The position numbers were made by a program, and so were the translations under genes. Under the pieces are notes generated by a model. It searched no databases and had not been told where the DNA came from. It saw only the letters and a list, made by a program, of their open reading frames with translations. Shown piece by piece: positions 25,465 through 36,148 of a stretch of 64,000 nt of DNA; the stretch's first letter is position 1, and each line of letters begins with the position of its first letter. Source of the DNA: JANPCX01 sp031431125 (GTDB lineage Bacteria; Pseudomonadota; Gammaproteobacteria; Burkholderiales; Burkholderiaceae_C); NCBI GenBank assembly GCA_031431125.1, contig JANPCX010000040.1:50576-114575 (forward strand). Direction: 5' to 3'.

Positions 25465-25495
25465 ATTATCTGGTGGCGAAAACCGCCACTTCAAG
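25465..25495 (-). promoter_or_regulatory. Sigma32-like heat-shock promoter of htpG
   Basis: On the minus strand CTTGAAG (25495-25489), 12 nt, then CCACCAGATAAT (25476-25465) resembles the heat-shock consensus CTTGAAA - 11-16 nt - CCCCATNTA. It lies 80-110 nt before the htpG start, with the -35 box overlapping the last codons of fdhD. This fits the known heat-shock control of htpG, but is a sequence match only. Confidence 0.55.
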
Positions 25496-26277
25496 AGGTG
25501 TAGTGCACCACCTGCTCGCCCCGGCAAAAGCCGTAGAGCTGAATGCCCGCCTGGCGCGCGACCTCCACCGCCAGCGATGTGGGTGCGGAGATGGCGGCCA
25601 AAGCGCCTACACCGAGGTGGGCACATTTGCGCACCAGCTCGACGCTGGCGCGACTTGAGACGATGACAAAACCCAAGGCTGCCAACTCACCCGCCCAAGC
25701 GCGTGCGCCCAACAGTTTGTCGAGCGCGTTGTGGCGGCCCACGTCTTCACGCACCTGGGTCAAATGGCCATCTTCTCGCACCCAGGCGGCAGCGTGGCAA
25801 GCGCCGGTTTGGGCATTGAGGACTTGGCGTTCGGGCAAGGCGGCGAAGGCGCGTTGGATCAGTTCAGGCGGCACAACGGCAGCAGCTTGGCTGCGGCGCG
25901 GCAGCGCGTGCAAATCGAGTTGCTGCAAACTCTCCAGCCCGCACAGGCCACAACCGGTGCGGCCTTCCATGCTGCGTTTGCGCTGCTTGAAGGCGGCGAA
26001 GGCACCCGAGGCAATTTCCAGTTGCACTTCAAACCCTTCGGTTTGGTGGCGCACATTCACATCGCGGCACTCGGCGCGGCTTTGAATCAAACCTTCAGAC
26101 AGCGCAAAACCCAGGGCCAGGTCTTCCAGGTCTTGCGGTGTGGCCATCATCACTGCATGGGAGATGCCGTTGAACACCAGCGCCACCGGTGCTTCAACGG
26201 CCAGCTGGTCGTCGTCGGCTTGTGATGTTTTCCCGTCAAACCTGACCACGGGCAAGCGGCGTATCGCATCGCTGGGT

Positions 26278-26285
<8 letters not shown>
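25491..26285 (-). CDS. fdhD: Formate dehydrogenase accessory sulfurtransferase FdhD
   Basis: A 264-residue cytoplasmic protein that carries sulfur from IscS to the molybdenum bis-MGD cofactor of formate dehydrogenases. The essential CxxC is present as RTGCGLCG (about residue 110), and VGRHNALDK and SSRASVELVRK are family signatures. It overlaps the upstream oxidoreductase gene by 8 nt, so the two are translated together and this protein probably matures that enzyme. Confidence 0.95.
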
Positions 26286-28620
<2,335 letters not shown>

Positions 28621-28946
28621 GGACGGGGTGGGAACAAAGTCAAGTGATGGAGCTTGACTCTATCGGAATGGTGGGGGCCGCGCTTCGATAAAGTCGGTCA
28701 CTGGCGATGGCATGGCTACGTCATTTGACGAATCCTGACCGCACCCACAGCCTCCGAGATCTTCATGGCACACACCATCACCCCCTTTCTCGACCACCAC
28801 CGACGCCGAGCTGGACACCGCCTGGCAGTCCGACGAAAAGCGTAAGGAAACCACCAAGTCAAGCGACGAAGCCAATAGCCAGCTACAGCTGGGACCAACC
28901 GACAGCACCCACAAAAACCCCAGCGGGGACATCCCAAGGAGTCGAG
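28621..28946. other. Divergent intergenic region, no convincing gene
   Basis: 326 bp between the FdhF-type gene and the phospholipase D gene. A frame beginning at 28765 (MAHTITPFL) stops after 26 codons; another frame stays open from 28739 without a start. Coding here is unconvincing. The AAGGAG at 28937-28941 is the ribosome site of the next gene. Confidence 0.55.
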
Positions 28947-30569
28947 ATGGCGATCGAGACAAGCGCAGTGCTTGGTGGGCGCATCTGGCGCCAGTGGTCG
29001 GGCCGACGGCAGTCCATCTTGCTGTTGACCGCTGCGCTGACCCTTTGTGGGTGCGGCAGCTTGCCCATGATCGACCGCAGTGCCATCGCCAGCCATGCAG
29101 TGGCCGCCGATGCAAAAACGCCGTTGGCACGTGCGGCGGCTGTGGGGCAACCTGCGGCCGATGCCAGCGGTTTCAGACTGATGCCGCTCGGAACCCTTTC
29201 ATTGGATGCCCGCGGGCAATTGGCGCGGCGCGCCCAAGCGACACTCGACGTTCAGTACTACCACTTTGCCGATGATCAAACCGGCCGGTGGCTGTTGCGG
29301 CAACTGCGCGACGCCGCCGAACGAGGCGTTCGAGTTCGCCTGCTGATTGATGACCTTTACACCGGTGGGGCAGACGCTTTGTTCATGGGTTTTGCGGCTC
29401 ACCCGAACGTGGAGGTGCGTCTGTACAACCCCTTCACCATGGCACGGGGTGCCGGCCCCGGCGGGCGCTTTCTGGCTGCGCCCTGGGAGTGGGGGCGGAT
29501 CAACCACCGCATGCACAACAAAATGTTCATCGCCGATGGGGCCTGGGCCGTTATCGGCGGGCGCAACATCGCCGACGAGTATTACTTGCGCAAGGAATCA
29601 GACAACTTCATTGATGTCGACGCCCTGGTCGCCGGCCGTGTGCTGCCCGCGCTGCAGGCGCTGTTTGACCGGTACTGGAACAGCGAAGCCGTGTTTCCTT
29701 TGCAGGCCATCGTTGGCCCCAGCGGAACGCCCGAGCAAAGACGCGCCAGCTTTGCAACGGCCACCCAAATCGACAACACGCCGCCACCCGGGCCGCTTCC
29801 AGAACGCGATGTGCTGGGATATGGGCCAATAGGTCCAGATCTGGACGCCGGTGCGCTGCGGTTGGTTTGGGGCTCGGCCTATGTGTTTGCCGACCATCCC
29901 GACAAGCCCTTCGAAGGCGCTGCCGGGGGCGAGCTGATGGAAACCAGCGTCACCTACAACGTGTTCGAGGCCATGCGGATGGCCCGGCAGGAGGTTTTGG
30001 CTTCGTCGCCCTACTTCATACCGGGTCGTGTCGGCATGGGCCTGTTTGCCGAATTGCGTGGCAAAGGGGTAAAGGTCAGTGTGCTGACCAATTCACTAGC
30101 GTCCACCGACGAGCCACTGGTGCACCTCGGTTATTCGCGCTACCGCGAGCCCCTGCTGAAAATGGGCGTCGAACTTTACGAGTTGAGCCACCGACGTGTG
30201 AAAGACAACATGCGCATGTTCCTCTTCGGCGCATCGTTGGGGCGCTTGCATGCCAAGTCGCTGGTGATTGACCGGCGGGTCTCCTACATCGGCTCCATGA
30301 ACCTGGACCCACGTTCAGCCACCATCAACACCGAGCTGGGTGCAGTGATCGACAGCCCGCAGTTGGCCGAGGAGCTGATGCGACTGATCGACATTGATCG
30401 TTTGCACGGCGCCTACCAGGTGCGGTTGCGGGCCGACGGCCAAGGCTACGAGTGGGTGGCACCGGACAGCGACGGCCAAGTGGTTCTCACCGACGAGCCC
30501 GATTCGTCTTGGTGGTTGCGCTGGTTGGGCACGTTGTTGGAGCCGCTCACACCAGAGAATCATCTGTAG
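28947..30569 (+). CDS. Phospholipase D-like / cardiolipin synthase-type lipoprotein
   Basis: A 540-residue protein with two HKD motifs: HNKMFIADGAWAVIGGRN (about residue 190) and HAKSLVIDRRVSYIGSMN (about 434), the catalytic pair of the phospholipase D superfamily. ATG 28947 has AAGGAG 5 nt upstream and gives a signal sequence with lipobox LTLCGC, so it is probably a lipid-anchored periplasmic or inner-membrane enzyme. Length and layout resemble ClsC/YmdC-type cardiolipin synthases; other phosphodiesterase activities are possible. It stands alone. Confidence 0.88.
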   Translation: MAIETSAVLGGRIWRQWSGRRQSILLLTAALTLCGCGSLPMIDRSAIASHAVAADAKTPLARAAAVGQPAADASGFRLMPLGTLSLDARGQLARRAQATLDVQYYHFADDQTGRWLLRQLRDAAERGVRVRLLIDDLYTGGADALFMGFAAHPNVEVRLYNPFTMARGAGPGGRFLAAPWEWGRINHRMHNKMFIADGAWAVIGGRNIADEYYLRKESDNFIDVDALVAGRVLPALQALFDRYWNSEAVFPLQAIVGPSGTPEQRRASFATATQIDNTPPPGPLPERDVLGYGPIGPDLDAGALRLVWGSAYVFADHPDKPFEGAAGGELMETSVTYNVFEAMRMARQEVLASSPYFIPGRVGMGLFAELRGKGVKVSVLTNSLASTDEPLVHLGYSRYREPLLKMGVELYELSHRRVKDNMRMFLFGASLGRLHAKSLVIDRRVSYIGSMNLDPRSATINTELGAVIDSPQLAEELMRLIDIDRLHGAYQVRLRADGQGYEWVAPDSDGQVVLTDEPDSSWWLRWLGTLLEPLTPENHL

Positions 30570-31257
30570 CGGCGGTTGTTGGCCGCGAGTGACAAGCTAC
30601 AAAACCTTGCCCGCCAAGGTGGCAACCCACGCTGCACTCAACCTCGCTTTGCAACGCCTGCGGGCTCCCTATGAAATTCATCTGGACCCGATACCGGGCC
30701 TCGTGATCTGCAGCTCGAATCGGTTTCACCAACCCATGACTCGGCTGTAGGAATGAGGATCTATTGAGCGTTACCAAATTCATGACACGCCACCCCCCTC
30801 ACACCATGACGAGCCAGAGGCGGTGCTAGCCCACATATCTCACCAGGGACGCGCCCATGCGGCGGTGCATGGGCGAGACGGGGCGGTCGAGACGGCCGCT
30901 GCCAAGGCCCGTCGGCCTTGGCGAGGAGTTGAGGCCGTATCCGGCCGGCCAGGCGCCGTTGCATGGGTGCGTCGCGCTCGGACCAAATTGGACTTGGCAC
31001 TCGAAGCCACCACGACAAGCATTCATGCGGTGTTGCGGGACTCAAGAAAAGCGACCTGGTGAAATATTCGGGCCAGGAGTCTGCTCGGCAGAAGGCGCCG
31101 AAGCGTTCTCGAGGAGCGGCGAAGCCGAACGTGAGAAAACCGAGGACAGTTTGGTAGCACCGACAAACTCAGGGTAGCCCCCTGGGCGCAAGAGGTGATA
31201 CCAAAATGGACCGGTTTCTCGCACGTTGCAGCTGACGACCTTCTGCCGCGCAGGCTC
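30570..31257. other. Gene-free stretch of 688 bp with strong secondary structure
   Basis: No frame on either strand looks coding. The stretch holds a 126-nt inverted repeat at 30848-30973 and smaller hairpins further on: AGTTTG/CAAACT at 31148-31169 and CAGGG/CCCTG at 31170-31184. The tetR-type gene ends at its right border in the convergent direction. It may be a structured RNA locus, an eroded mobile fragment or both. Confidence 0.6.
30848..30973 (+). repeat. Long rod-like inverted repeat, possible structured RNA
   Basis: The outer 20 nt (30848-30867) and 30954-30973 pair without a mismatch if G-U pairs are allowed (16 Watson-Crick, 4 wobble), and pairing continues inward through C30868-G30953, TGG/CCA and CG/CG with single mismatches. 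The centre is the 9-bp stem GCCAAGGCC / GGCCTTGGC at 30901-30922 with a CGTC loop. Thus the whole 126 nt folds as one interrupted hairpin. There is no T-run. All four wobbles are G-U on the plus strand and would be A-C mismatches on the minus, which hints at a plus-strand transcript. Confidence 0.7.
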
Positions 31258-31827
31258 CTATGCGCTCTTCGTCGCCAAGAGTGCGACCAACCCCTCAATA
31301 CCTTGCTCATAGGGTCGAATGGATTGGGCGGCGCGTGCCAAGACATACCCTCCTTGGCGCACAGCCAGGATGGTGGTCGCAATCTCTTGGGCATCCAATG
31401 CCTTCGACAATTGGCCGCTGGCCTGCGCTTCGTGGATCAAACCCGCAACACGGTCTGTCATCCAGGCAAATGTCTCGTCCAGCGGTTTGCGCAACGCTTC
31501 ATCAGCGACAACCTCAGGATCAGCCACAAGGCGTCCGATCCGGCAGCCTTTGAGGATGTCACGCTCCAGCCGAAGAAACTTCACCAGACGGGTCATCGGG
31601 TCCGCTGGTGGGCGTGACAAAAGCGTGTCCATTTCTGCCTTCAGTTCCGAGGCTGTGCGCTCCTCTGCCGCCACCGCCAACGCCGCCTTGGAACGAAAGT
31701 GGTGGTACATGCTTCCTTGTCCTACGCCGGCACGATCCTGTATCGCCCGTGGACTCATGCCGATGTATCCCCTCTCCCACAGCAAGGCCTGCGCAGTCTC
31801 AATCAGCTTATCAATGGATGTGCTCAT
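31258..31827 (-). CDS. TetR/AcrR family transcriptional regulator
   Basis: A 189-residue one-domain repressor with an N-terminal helix-turn-helix: IETAQALLWERGYIGMSPRAIQDRAGVGQGSMYHHFRSK spans about residues 9-47. The rest is the usual all-helical ligand and dimerisation domain with one cysteine (KGCRIGRL). It is divergent from the MFS transporter at 31896 with 68 nt between the starts, and two palindromic sites lie in that gap. It most likely represses the transporter and itself, released by a transported compound. Confidence 0.93.
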   Translation of the reverse strand: MSTSIDKLIETAQALLWERGYIGMSPRAIQDRAGVGQGSMYHHFRSKAALAVAAEERTASELKAEMDTLLSRPPADPMTRLVKFLRLERDILKGCRIGRLVADPEVVADEALRKPLDETFAWMTDRVAGLIHEAQASGQLSKALDAQEIATTILAVRQGGYVLARAAQSIRPYEQGIEGLVALLATKSA

Positions 31828-31837
31828 TTGTTGATTG

Positions 31838-31853
31838 TACCTACTGGTCGGTA
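31838..31853. promoter_or_regulatory. TetR operator half-set, site 1
   Basis: TACCTACTGGTCGGTA is an imperfect palindrome, 10 nt from the regulator start. It shares TACCTACT and the GGTA end with site 2, 13 nt further on. Confidence 0.65.
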
Positions 31854-31866
31854 TCGTGTTACAGTA

Positions 31867-31882
31867 AACCTACTAGTAGGTA
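31867..31882. promoter_or_regulatory. TetR operator, site 2 (perfect palindrome core)
   Basis: AACCTACTAGTAGGTA contains the perfect 12-bp palindrome CCTACTAGTAGG, 13 nt before the transporter ATG. With site 1 it fits a regulator binding as two dimers across the divergent promoter region. Its closeness to the start codon means bound repressor would block transcription of the transporter. Confidence 0.72.
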
Positions 31883-31895
31883 CAAAAGGCAGCCA

Positions 31896-33143
31896 ATGTC
31901 ATCTTTTAAGTTATCAAGTCACTCCACGCTCGGCACCGCAATCAAGCACCACGGCTCGCACCACAAGTGGGTCGTTCTCGGCGTCGCCTTTGCGGCACAA
32001 GCCAGCTTTGCGGCGGCGTTTGCCGGCGTGCCGGTCACGGCCGTGCTCATGCGCAGCGCCTATCAGATGACGACTGAGCAACTGGGGTTGATACTCGGTT
32101 GCATCGCGCTCGGAGTGACGTTCTCGGAGCTCATCTGGGGGTTGCTCACCGATGTATTCGGAGATCGAAAGGTGTTGCTGACCGGATTGTTGACGACAGC
32201 ATTGACGCTGACGTCGATGGCATTGTTCGTCGTACCAGACCAGCAGCACGTGCCGAGCAGTTTGTTGCTTGGTGCAAGTCTGGCGCTGGTCGGCGTTCTG
32301 GGGGGCAGCGTCAATTCTTCTTCTGGGCGCGCGATCATGGTCTGGTTTAGCGACAGCAAACGCGGATTGGCGATGAGCATTCGGCAAACGGCGATCCCTG
32401 TAGGCGGCGCCATTGGTGCCGCGTTGTTACCGTGGTTGGCCCAAAACCACGGCTTCCGATGGGTTTTCGCGGCGTTGGCCGCGTTCTGCGCGTTGAGCGC
32501 ATTGATGACATGGATCTGGCTACACGAACCGCTGGCCACTGCGCAAACCGCTCCCGCACCGGTCACCACCGAGGCCCGCTCCCCGCTGCGGCGATTCGAC
32601 ATTTGGCGCTTGGCAATCGCTTCAGCTCTGCTGACGGCGCCACAGCTGGCCGTTCTGACATTTGGCGGTGTGTTTCTGCACGATCTAAAGGCTGCGAGTC
32701 TTTCCACCATCGTCGCTGCCATCGTGGCGGTCCAGATCGGTGGCGCCGTCGCCCGAATTTTGGTCGGACAACTTTCTGATCGAGGACATGATCGACGGAC
32801 ACTGGTGCGCTGGCTTGGACTGTCGACGGGTGTCGTGGCCATTGGTCTGGCGGCGTCCACTGATGCCGACCTCCAACGGGTTGTTCCGCTGCTCTTCCTG
32901 GTCGGGCTTCTCGCCAGCGCGTGGCACGGCGTGGCCTACACAGAAGCCGCAGCAATGGCTGGAGCGGACCGCGCGGGAACGGCGCTGGGAATCATGGGAA
33001 TGACAATCTTCGGTTCGGCCTTCCTGACCCCTGCGCTGATACCCGTCGTCTTGGCGGCCAGCTCCTGGTCCGTTGTTTGGGGGCTCATCGCCAGCGCTGC
33101 CTTCTTGGCGGTCATGATTTCTCCGAGTGCGAAATCACGTTGA
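31896..33143 (+). CDS. Major facilitator superfamily transporter
   Basis: A 415-residue inner-membrane protein with about 12 hydrophobic segments. The loop 2-3 motif of MFS carriers appears as GLLTDVFGDRKVLLTG (about 87-102) and a related loop in the second half as GQLSDRGHDRRTLVRW. ATG 31896 follows AAGG; the open frame upstream runs through the regulator on the other strand and is not coding. Controlled by the divergent TetR-type regulator, it is probably an exporter or carrier for a small organic compound. Confidence 0.92.
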   Translation: MSSFKLSSHSTLGTAIKHHGSHHKWVVLGVAFAAQASFAAAFAGVPVTAVLMRSAYQMTTEQLGLILGCIALGVTFSELIWGLLTDVFGDRKVLLTGLLTTALTLTSMALFVVPDQQHVPSSLLLGASLALVGVLGGSVNSSSGRAIMVWFSDSKRGLAMSIRQTAIPVGGAIGAALLPWLAQNHGFRWVFAALAAFCALSALMTWIWLHEPLATAQTAPAPVTTEARSPLRRFDIWRLAIASALLTAPQLAVLTFGGVFLHDLKAASLSTIVAAIVAVQIGGAVARILVGQLSDRGHDRRTLVRWLGLSTGVVAIGLAASTDADLQRVVPLLFLVGLLASAWHGVAYTEAAAMAGADRAGTALGIMGMTIFGSAFLTPALIPVVLAASSWSVVWGLIASAAFLAVMISPSAKSR

Positions 33144-33223
33144 GTCTTTTCGATCCACCGGTCAATACGTCCGACTGGGTGGTGGTTGAATTTCAAACGG
33201 TTAACACCATCGCGCCGCCATTG

Positions 33224-35470
33224 CTACAACGTCCCCAACGCCTCACGGACCAGCCCAAAGGTCAACACCTCAGGCAACAGCAAAGGCGCTTTGCCAGGCC
33301 GGTACAGCACATAGACCGGCACGCCGCTGCGGCCCAGGCGGGCCAGGGCTTCGGTGATTTTGGCGTCGCGGTTGGTCCAGTCGGCGCGCATGAGCACGAC
33401 GCCTGCCTTGGAGAACGCCCGTTGGGTGTCTGCGGTATTGAGCACCAGTTTCTTGTTGACCTGGCAGCTGACACACCAAGCCGCCGTGAACTCCACAAAC
33501 ACAGCTTGACCCTTGGCAACGTGAATGTCGATTTGGGCCGGGTCATAAGCACCCCAGTTGGCATCGGCACTGCGGCCGTTGGCACCACCAGCCCCCCCAG
33601 CCAACCCGGCGCCTTGCGCCACCGTTGGGGACTGCTGGGAGCCTTGCAGCGGAGAGGCCAACCACAGCGAGAACACAACCACACTCAGGGCCAGGCCACG
33701 CGCCCAAGCGGGATGACGCTTCCACACACCCAACAACCACAGCGCAAAACCCAGGGCCAACAAACACAGTGTGGCCGCGATCAAACCGTCCACCCCCACC
33801 TGCTGGCCCAGTACCCACAACAACCACAACACGGTGAGGAACATGGGAAATCCGAGCAGTTGCTTGAGGTGCAGCATCCACGCCCCTGGCTTGGGCAAAC
33901 GCTCGCGCCAGCCGGGCAACAACACCAAGGCGGCATAGGGCGCGGCCATGCCGGCGCCGAGCACCGCAAACACCAACAAGGCGGTTGCTGCCGATTGCGT
34001 GACGGCAAACCCCAACGCCGCGCCCATGAAGGGCGCCGTGCAGGGGCTGGCGGCCACCACTGCAAGTACACCCGAAGCAAAGGCATCGACCCCAGGTTGT
34101 CGTGCGCGCCAACTGGAAAGGCCCGAGGGCAACCACAGGCTCCATTCAAACGTGCCGAGCAAGTTCAACCCCAACAGAAAGAACAACATGGCCTGGCCGA
34201 GCACCACCCAGGGCTCTTGCAACTGGAAACCCCAACCCACGGCTTGCCCCGCAGAACGCAGGGTCAAGAGCAAGGCAGCCAGGGCCAAGAAGGTGAGCAC
34301 CACGCCCAGGCTGTAGGCCAGTGCGTGTTGGCGTTTGTTGCTGGCGGCGCCCTCCCCTTGCTTCGATGCCGACAGCAGTTTGATCGACAGCACAGGAAAC
34401 ACACAGGGCATGAGGTTGAGCAACATGCCGCCGACAAAGGCCAGGGCCAAGGTCAGCAGCCACGACAGCAACCCGGTACTCGCAAGTCCACCGCCGCGCA
34501 GTGAGACAGGATCCCCCTGAGGCCCGGTGTCGGCGAGCTTCTCCGCGCCTTGCGGCCAGCGCAGTGCAGTCACCACTTCCACAGGGGCATTGAATTCACC
34601 CGCCTTTTGCGGCAATGAGGCCCAGGAAAACGGCGGTAAGTCATCGCCCTTGGTTTGGGCCACCACGACGCCACTGAAGGCGGCAGGCAAGCTGGCACCA
34701 TCCATCAAAGCCAGTTTGATGGCGTAACCCGTTGCGGTGCGGTAGGCCTCATGGCGTGCCGGCACCAGCACTTGTTCGGAATAAGGAAAGACGTGAACCA
34801 CGGGCCACGGTGCGCTGGCCACGGTCGTGGCGCCCACGGGCCTGGCCTGGCTTGTCGCGGCAGGTGTTGGCGCATCGAAGGTCAACAGCAGCTCATTGCC
34901 AGCGCGCTGCAAGCTCGTGGTCCAGCCTTGCAATGCCCGAGGCGCGGCGGCCTCCAATTGGTCAAAGGTGGGCAATTGGGCTGTGGAACCGGGCATGACC
35001 TCCTTGCCGACCACGGGCAGTTGCAAACTCAACTCGCCGCCTTCGGGAATACAGACGTCTTTGCACACCAACCAGTTGGCCTGAGCGCGAAGCACAAGGG
35101 TGGTGCCTGGCACGGCATTCATGGGCACGACCAGGGTCTGCGGCAGCAGCAGCTGGTCTTCATAGCCGTAGTTCACCAAGGGCCCCACCGGTAAACGTTT
35201 GGGGACAGGCCACTGGATGTCGCTGATCTGCGCCCCCGGCGGAAGCATCCAGTTCACCGTGGTCGGCAAACCAGAATCGCCAGGGTTGCGCCAGTAGGTA
35301 TGCCAATGGGGTTGGTGGTCAATCTTCAGGCCAACCCGCACGGTTTGGCCAGGCTGCACGGCCGTGTGTTCGGCGACCAACTGGGCGGTGACGTGGTCGG
35401 TTTTGAATACGGCGGCCTGCGCCAGCGGTAATACCAACCATGTGGCCAGCAGCAGGGCAATACGCTTCAT
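33224..35470 (-). CDS. dsbD: Thiol:disulfide interchange protein DsbD (protein-disulfide reductase)
   Basis: A 748-residue protein that carries electrons from cytoplasmic thioredoxin to periplasmic thiol proteins. The order is: signal peptide (MKRIALLLATWLVLPLAQA), a periplasmic N-terminal domain of the ScsB/DsbD-alpha type (about 20-290), a membrane domain with the redox cysteines in LMPCVFPVLSIK and ASPCTAPFMGA, then a C-terminal thioredoxin domain with AWCVSCQ. Start 35470 is chosen for the signal peptide; the upstream frame extension is not supported. It would supply reducing power to the periplasm, including TlpA-type proteins such as that at 54265. Confidence 0.92.
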   Translation of the reverse strand: MKRIALLLATWLVLPLAQAAVFKTDHVTAQLVAEHTAVQPGQTVRVGLKIDHQPHWHTYWRNPGDSGLPTTVNWMLPPGAQISDIQWPVPKRLPVGPLVNYGYEDQLLLPQTLVVPMNAVPGTTLVLRAQANWLVCKDVCIPEGGELSLQLPVVGKEVMPGSTAQLPTFDQLEAAAPRALQGWTTSLQRAGNELLLTFDAPTPAATSQARPVGATTVASAPWPVVHVFPYSEQVLVPARHEAYRTATGYAIKLALMDGASLPAAFSGVVVAQTKGDDLPPFSWASLPQKAGEFNAPVEVVTALRWPQGAEKLADTGPQGDPVSLRGGGLASTGLLSWLLTLALAFVGGMLLNLMPCVFPVLSIKLLSASKQGEGAASNKRQHALAYSLGVVLTFLALAALLLTLRSAGQAVGWGFQLQEPWVVLGQAMLFFLLGLNLLGTFEWSLWLPSGLSSWRARQPGVDAFASGVLAVVAASPCTAPFMGAALGFAVTQSAATALLVFAVLGAGMAAPYAALVLLPGWRERLPKPGAWMLHLKQLLGFPMFLTVLWLLWVLGQQVGVDGLIAATLCLLALGFALWLLGVWKRHPAWARGLALSVVVFSLWLASPLQGSQQSPTVAQGAGLAGGAGGANGRSADANWGAYDPAQIDIHVAKGQAVFVEFTAAWCVSCQVNKKLVLNTADTQRAFSKAGVVLMRADWTNRDAKITEALARLGRSGVPVYVLYRPGKAPLLLPEVLTFGLVREALGTL

Positions 35471-35581
35471 TGAGAACTCCAAAACACCAGACATTCGGCG
35501 AACGACAAGCTTGGTCGTGCCCATCGGTACCAACCTAACAAGCGCTGGCACGCAGCCGCACTGCATGGACAATTGGCGTCT

Positions 35582-36121
35582 ATGTCCGCTGACCACACTT
35601 TCATTGCCGCCACCCAAACCTGGCTCACCCGCGCCGTGATCGGCCTGCAACTGTGCCCTTTTGCCAAAGCGGTGCATTTGAAAAACCAAATTCGCTATGT
35701 GGTGAACCACGTCACTGAACCGCAGGCCCTGTTGGAGGCGCTGGTGAGCGAATTGCAATACCTGGTGCAAGCGGACCCGCAAGTTGTCGAAACCACGCTC
35801 TTGATTCACCCTGACGTCCTGACTGATTTTTTCGACTACAACGATTTTTTAGACTTGGCCGATGCGGCTTTGCTGGAACTTGATTTAGACGGTGTGTTGC
35901 AAATCGCCAGCTTCCACCCCCACTACCAGTTCGCAGGCACTGCACCCAACGCCATCGAAAACCACACCAACCGCTCGCCCTACCCCATGCTGCACCTGCT
36001 TCGCGAGTCCAGCATTGAAGCCGCCATGCAAAACTTTGACGGCGCAGACGCCATTGTCGACCGCAACATCACCACCCTGCAGCAACTCGGTTTAGAAGGC
36101 TGGCGCAAGCTGTGGGTTTGA
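35582..36121 (+). CDS. DUF1415 family protein
   Basis: A 179-residue soluble protein with the family pattern: TQTWLTRAVIGLQLCPFAKA near the N-terminus, DYNDFLDLADAALLELDLDGVLQIASFHPHYQFAGT in the middle, and RSPYPMLHLLRESSIE. The conserved LCPFA cysteine and the HPHYQF segment suggest metal or redox chemistry, but the function is unknown. ATG 35582 gives MSADHTF. It is divergent from dsbD. Confidence 0.85.
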   Translation: MSADHTFIAATQTWLTRAVIGLQLCPFAKAVHLKNQIRYVVNHVTEPQALLEALVSELQYLVQADPQVVETTLLIHPDVLTDFFDYNDFLDLADAALLELDLDGVLQIASFHPHYQFAGTAPNAIENHTNRSPYPMLHLLRESSIEAAMQNFDGADAIVDRNITTLQQLGLEGWRKLWV

Positions 36122-36148
36122 TGGACTGTGCTCACGCAGAGGCACAGT

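Noticed and set aside
28739..29275. Long open plus-strand frame overlapping the phospholipase D start
   Set aside because: No start codon in the first part and it conflicts with the HKD gene, which has a strong ribosome site and lipobox.
30848..30973. Integron attC or terminator reading of the inverted repeat
   Set aside because: The end boxes do not match the 7-bp attC core and there is no T-run, so neither label is supported.
32921..34504. Plus-strand 527-codon frame opposite dsbD
   Set aside because: Overlaps the MFS gene end and the dsbD antisense; repeated glutamine and histidine runs mark it as a shadow.
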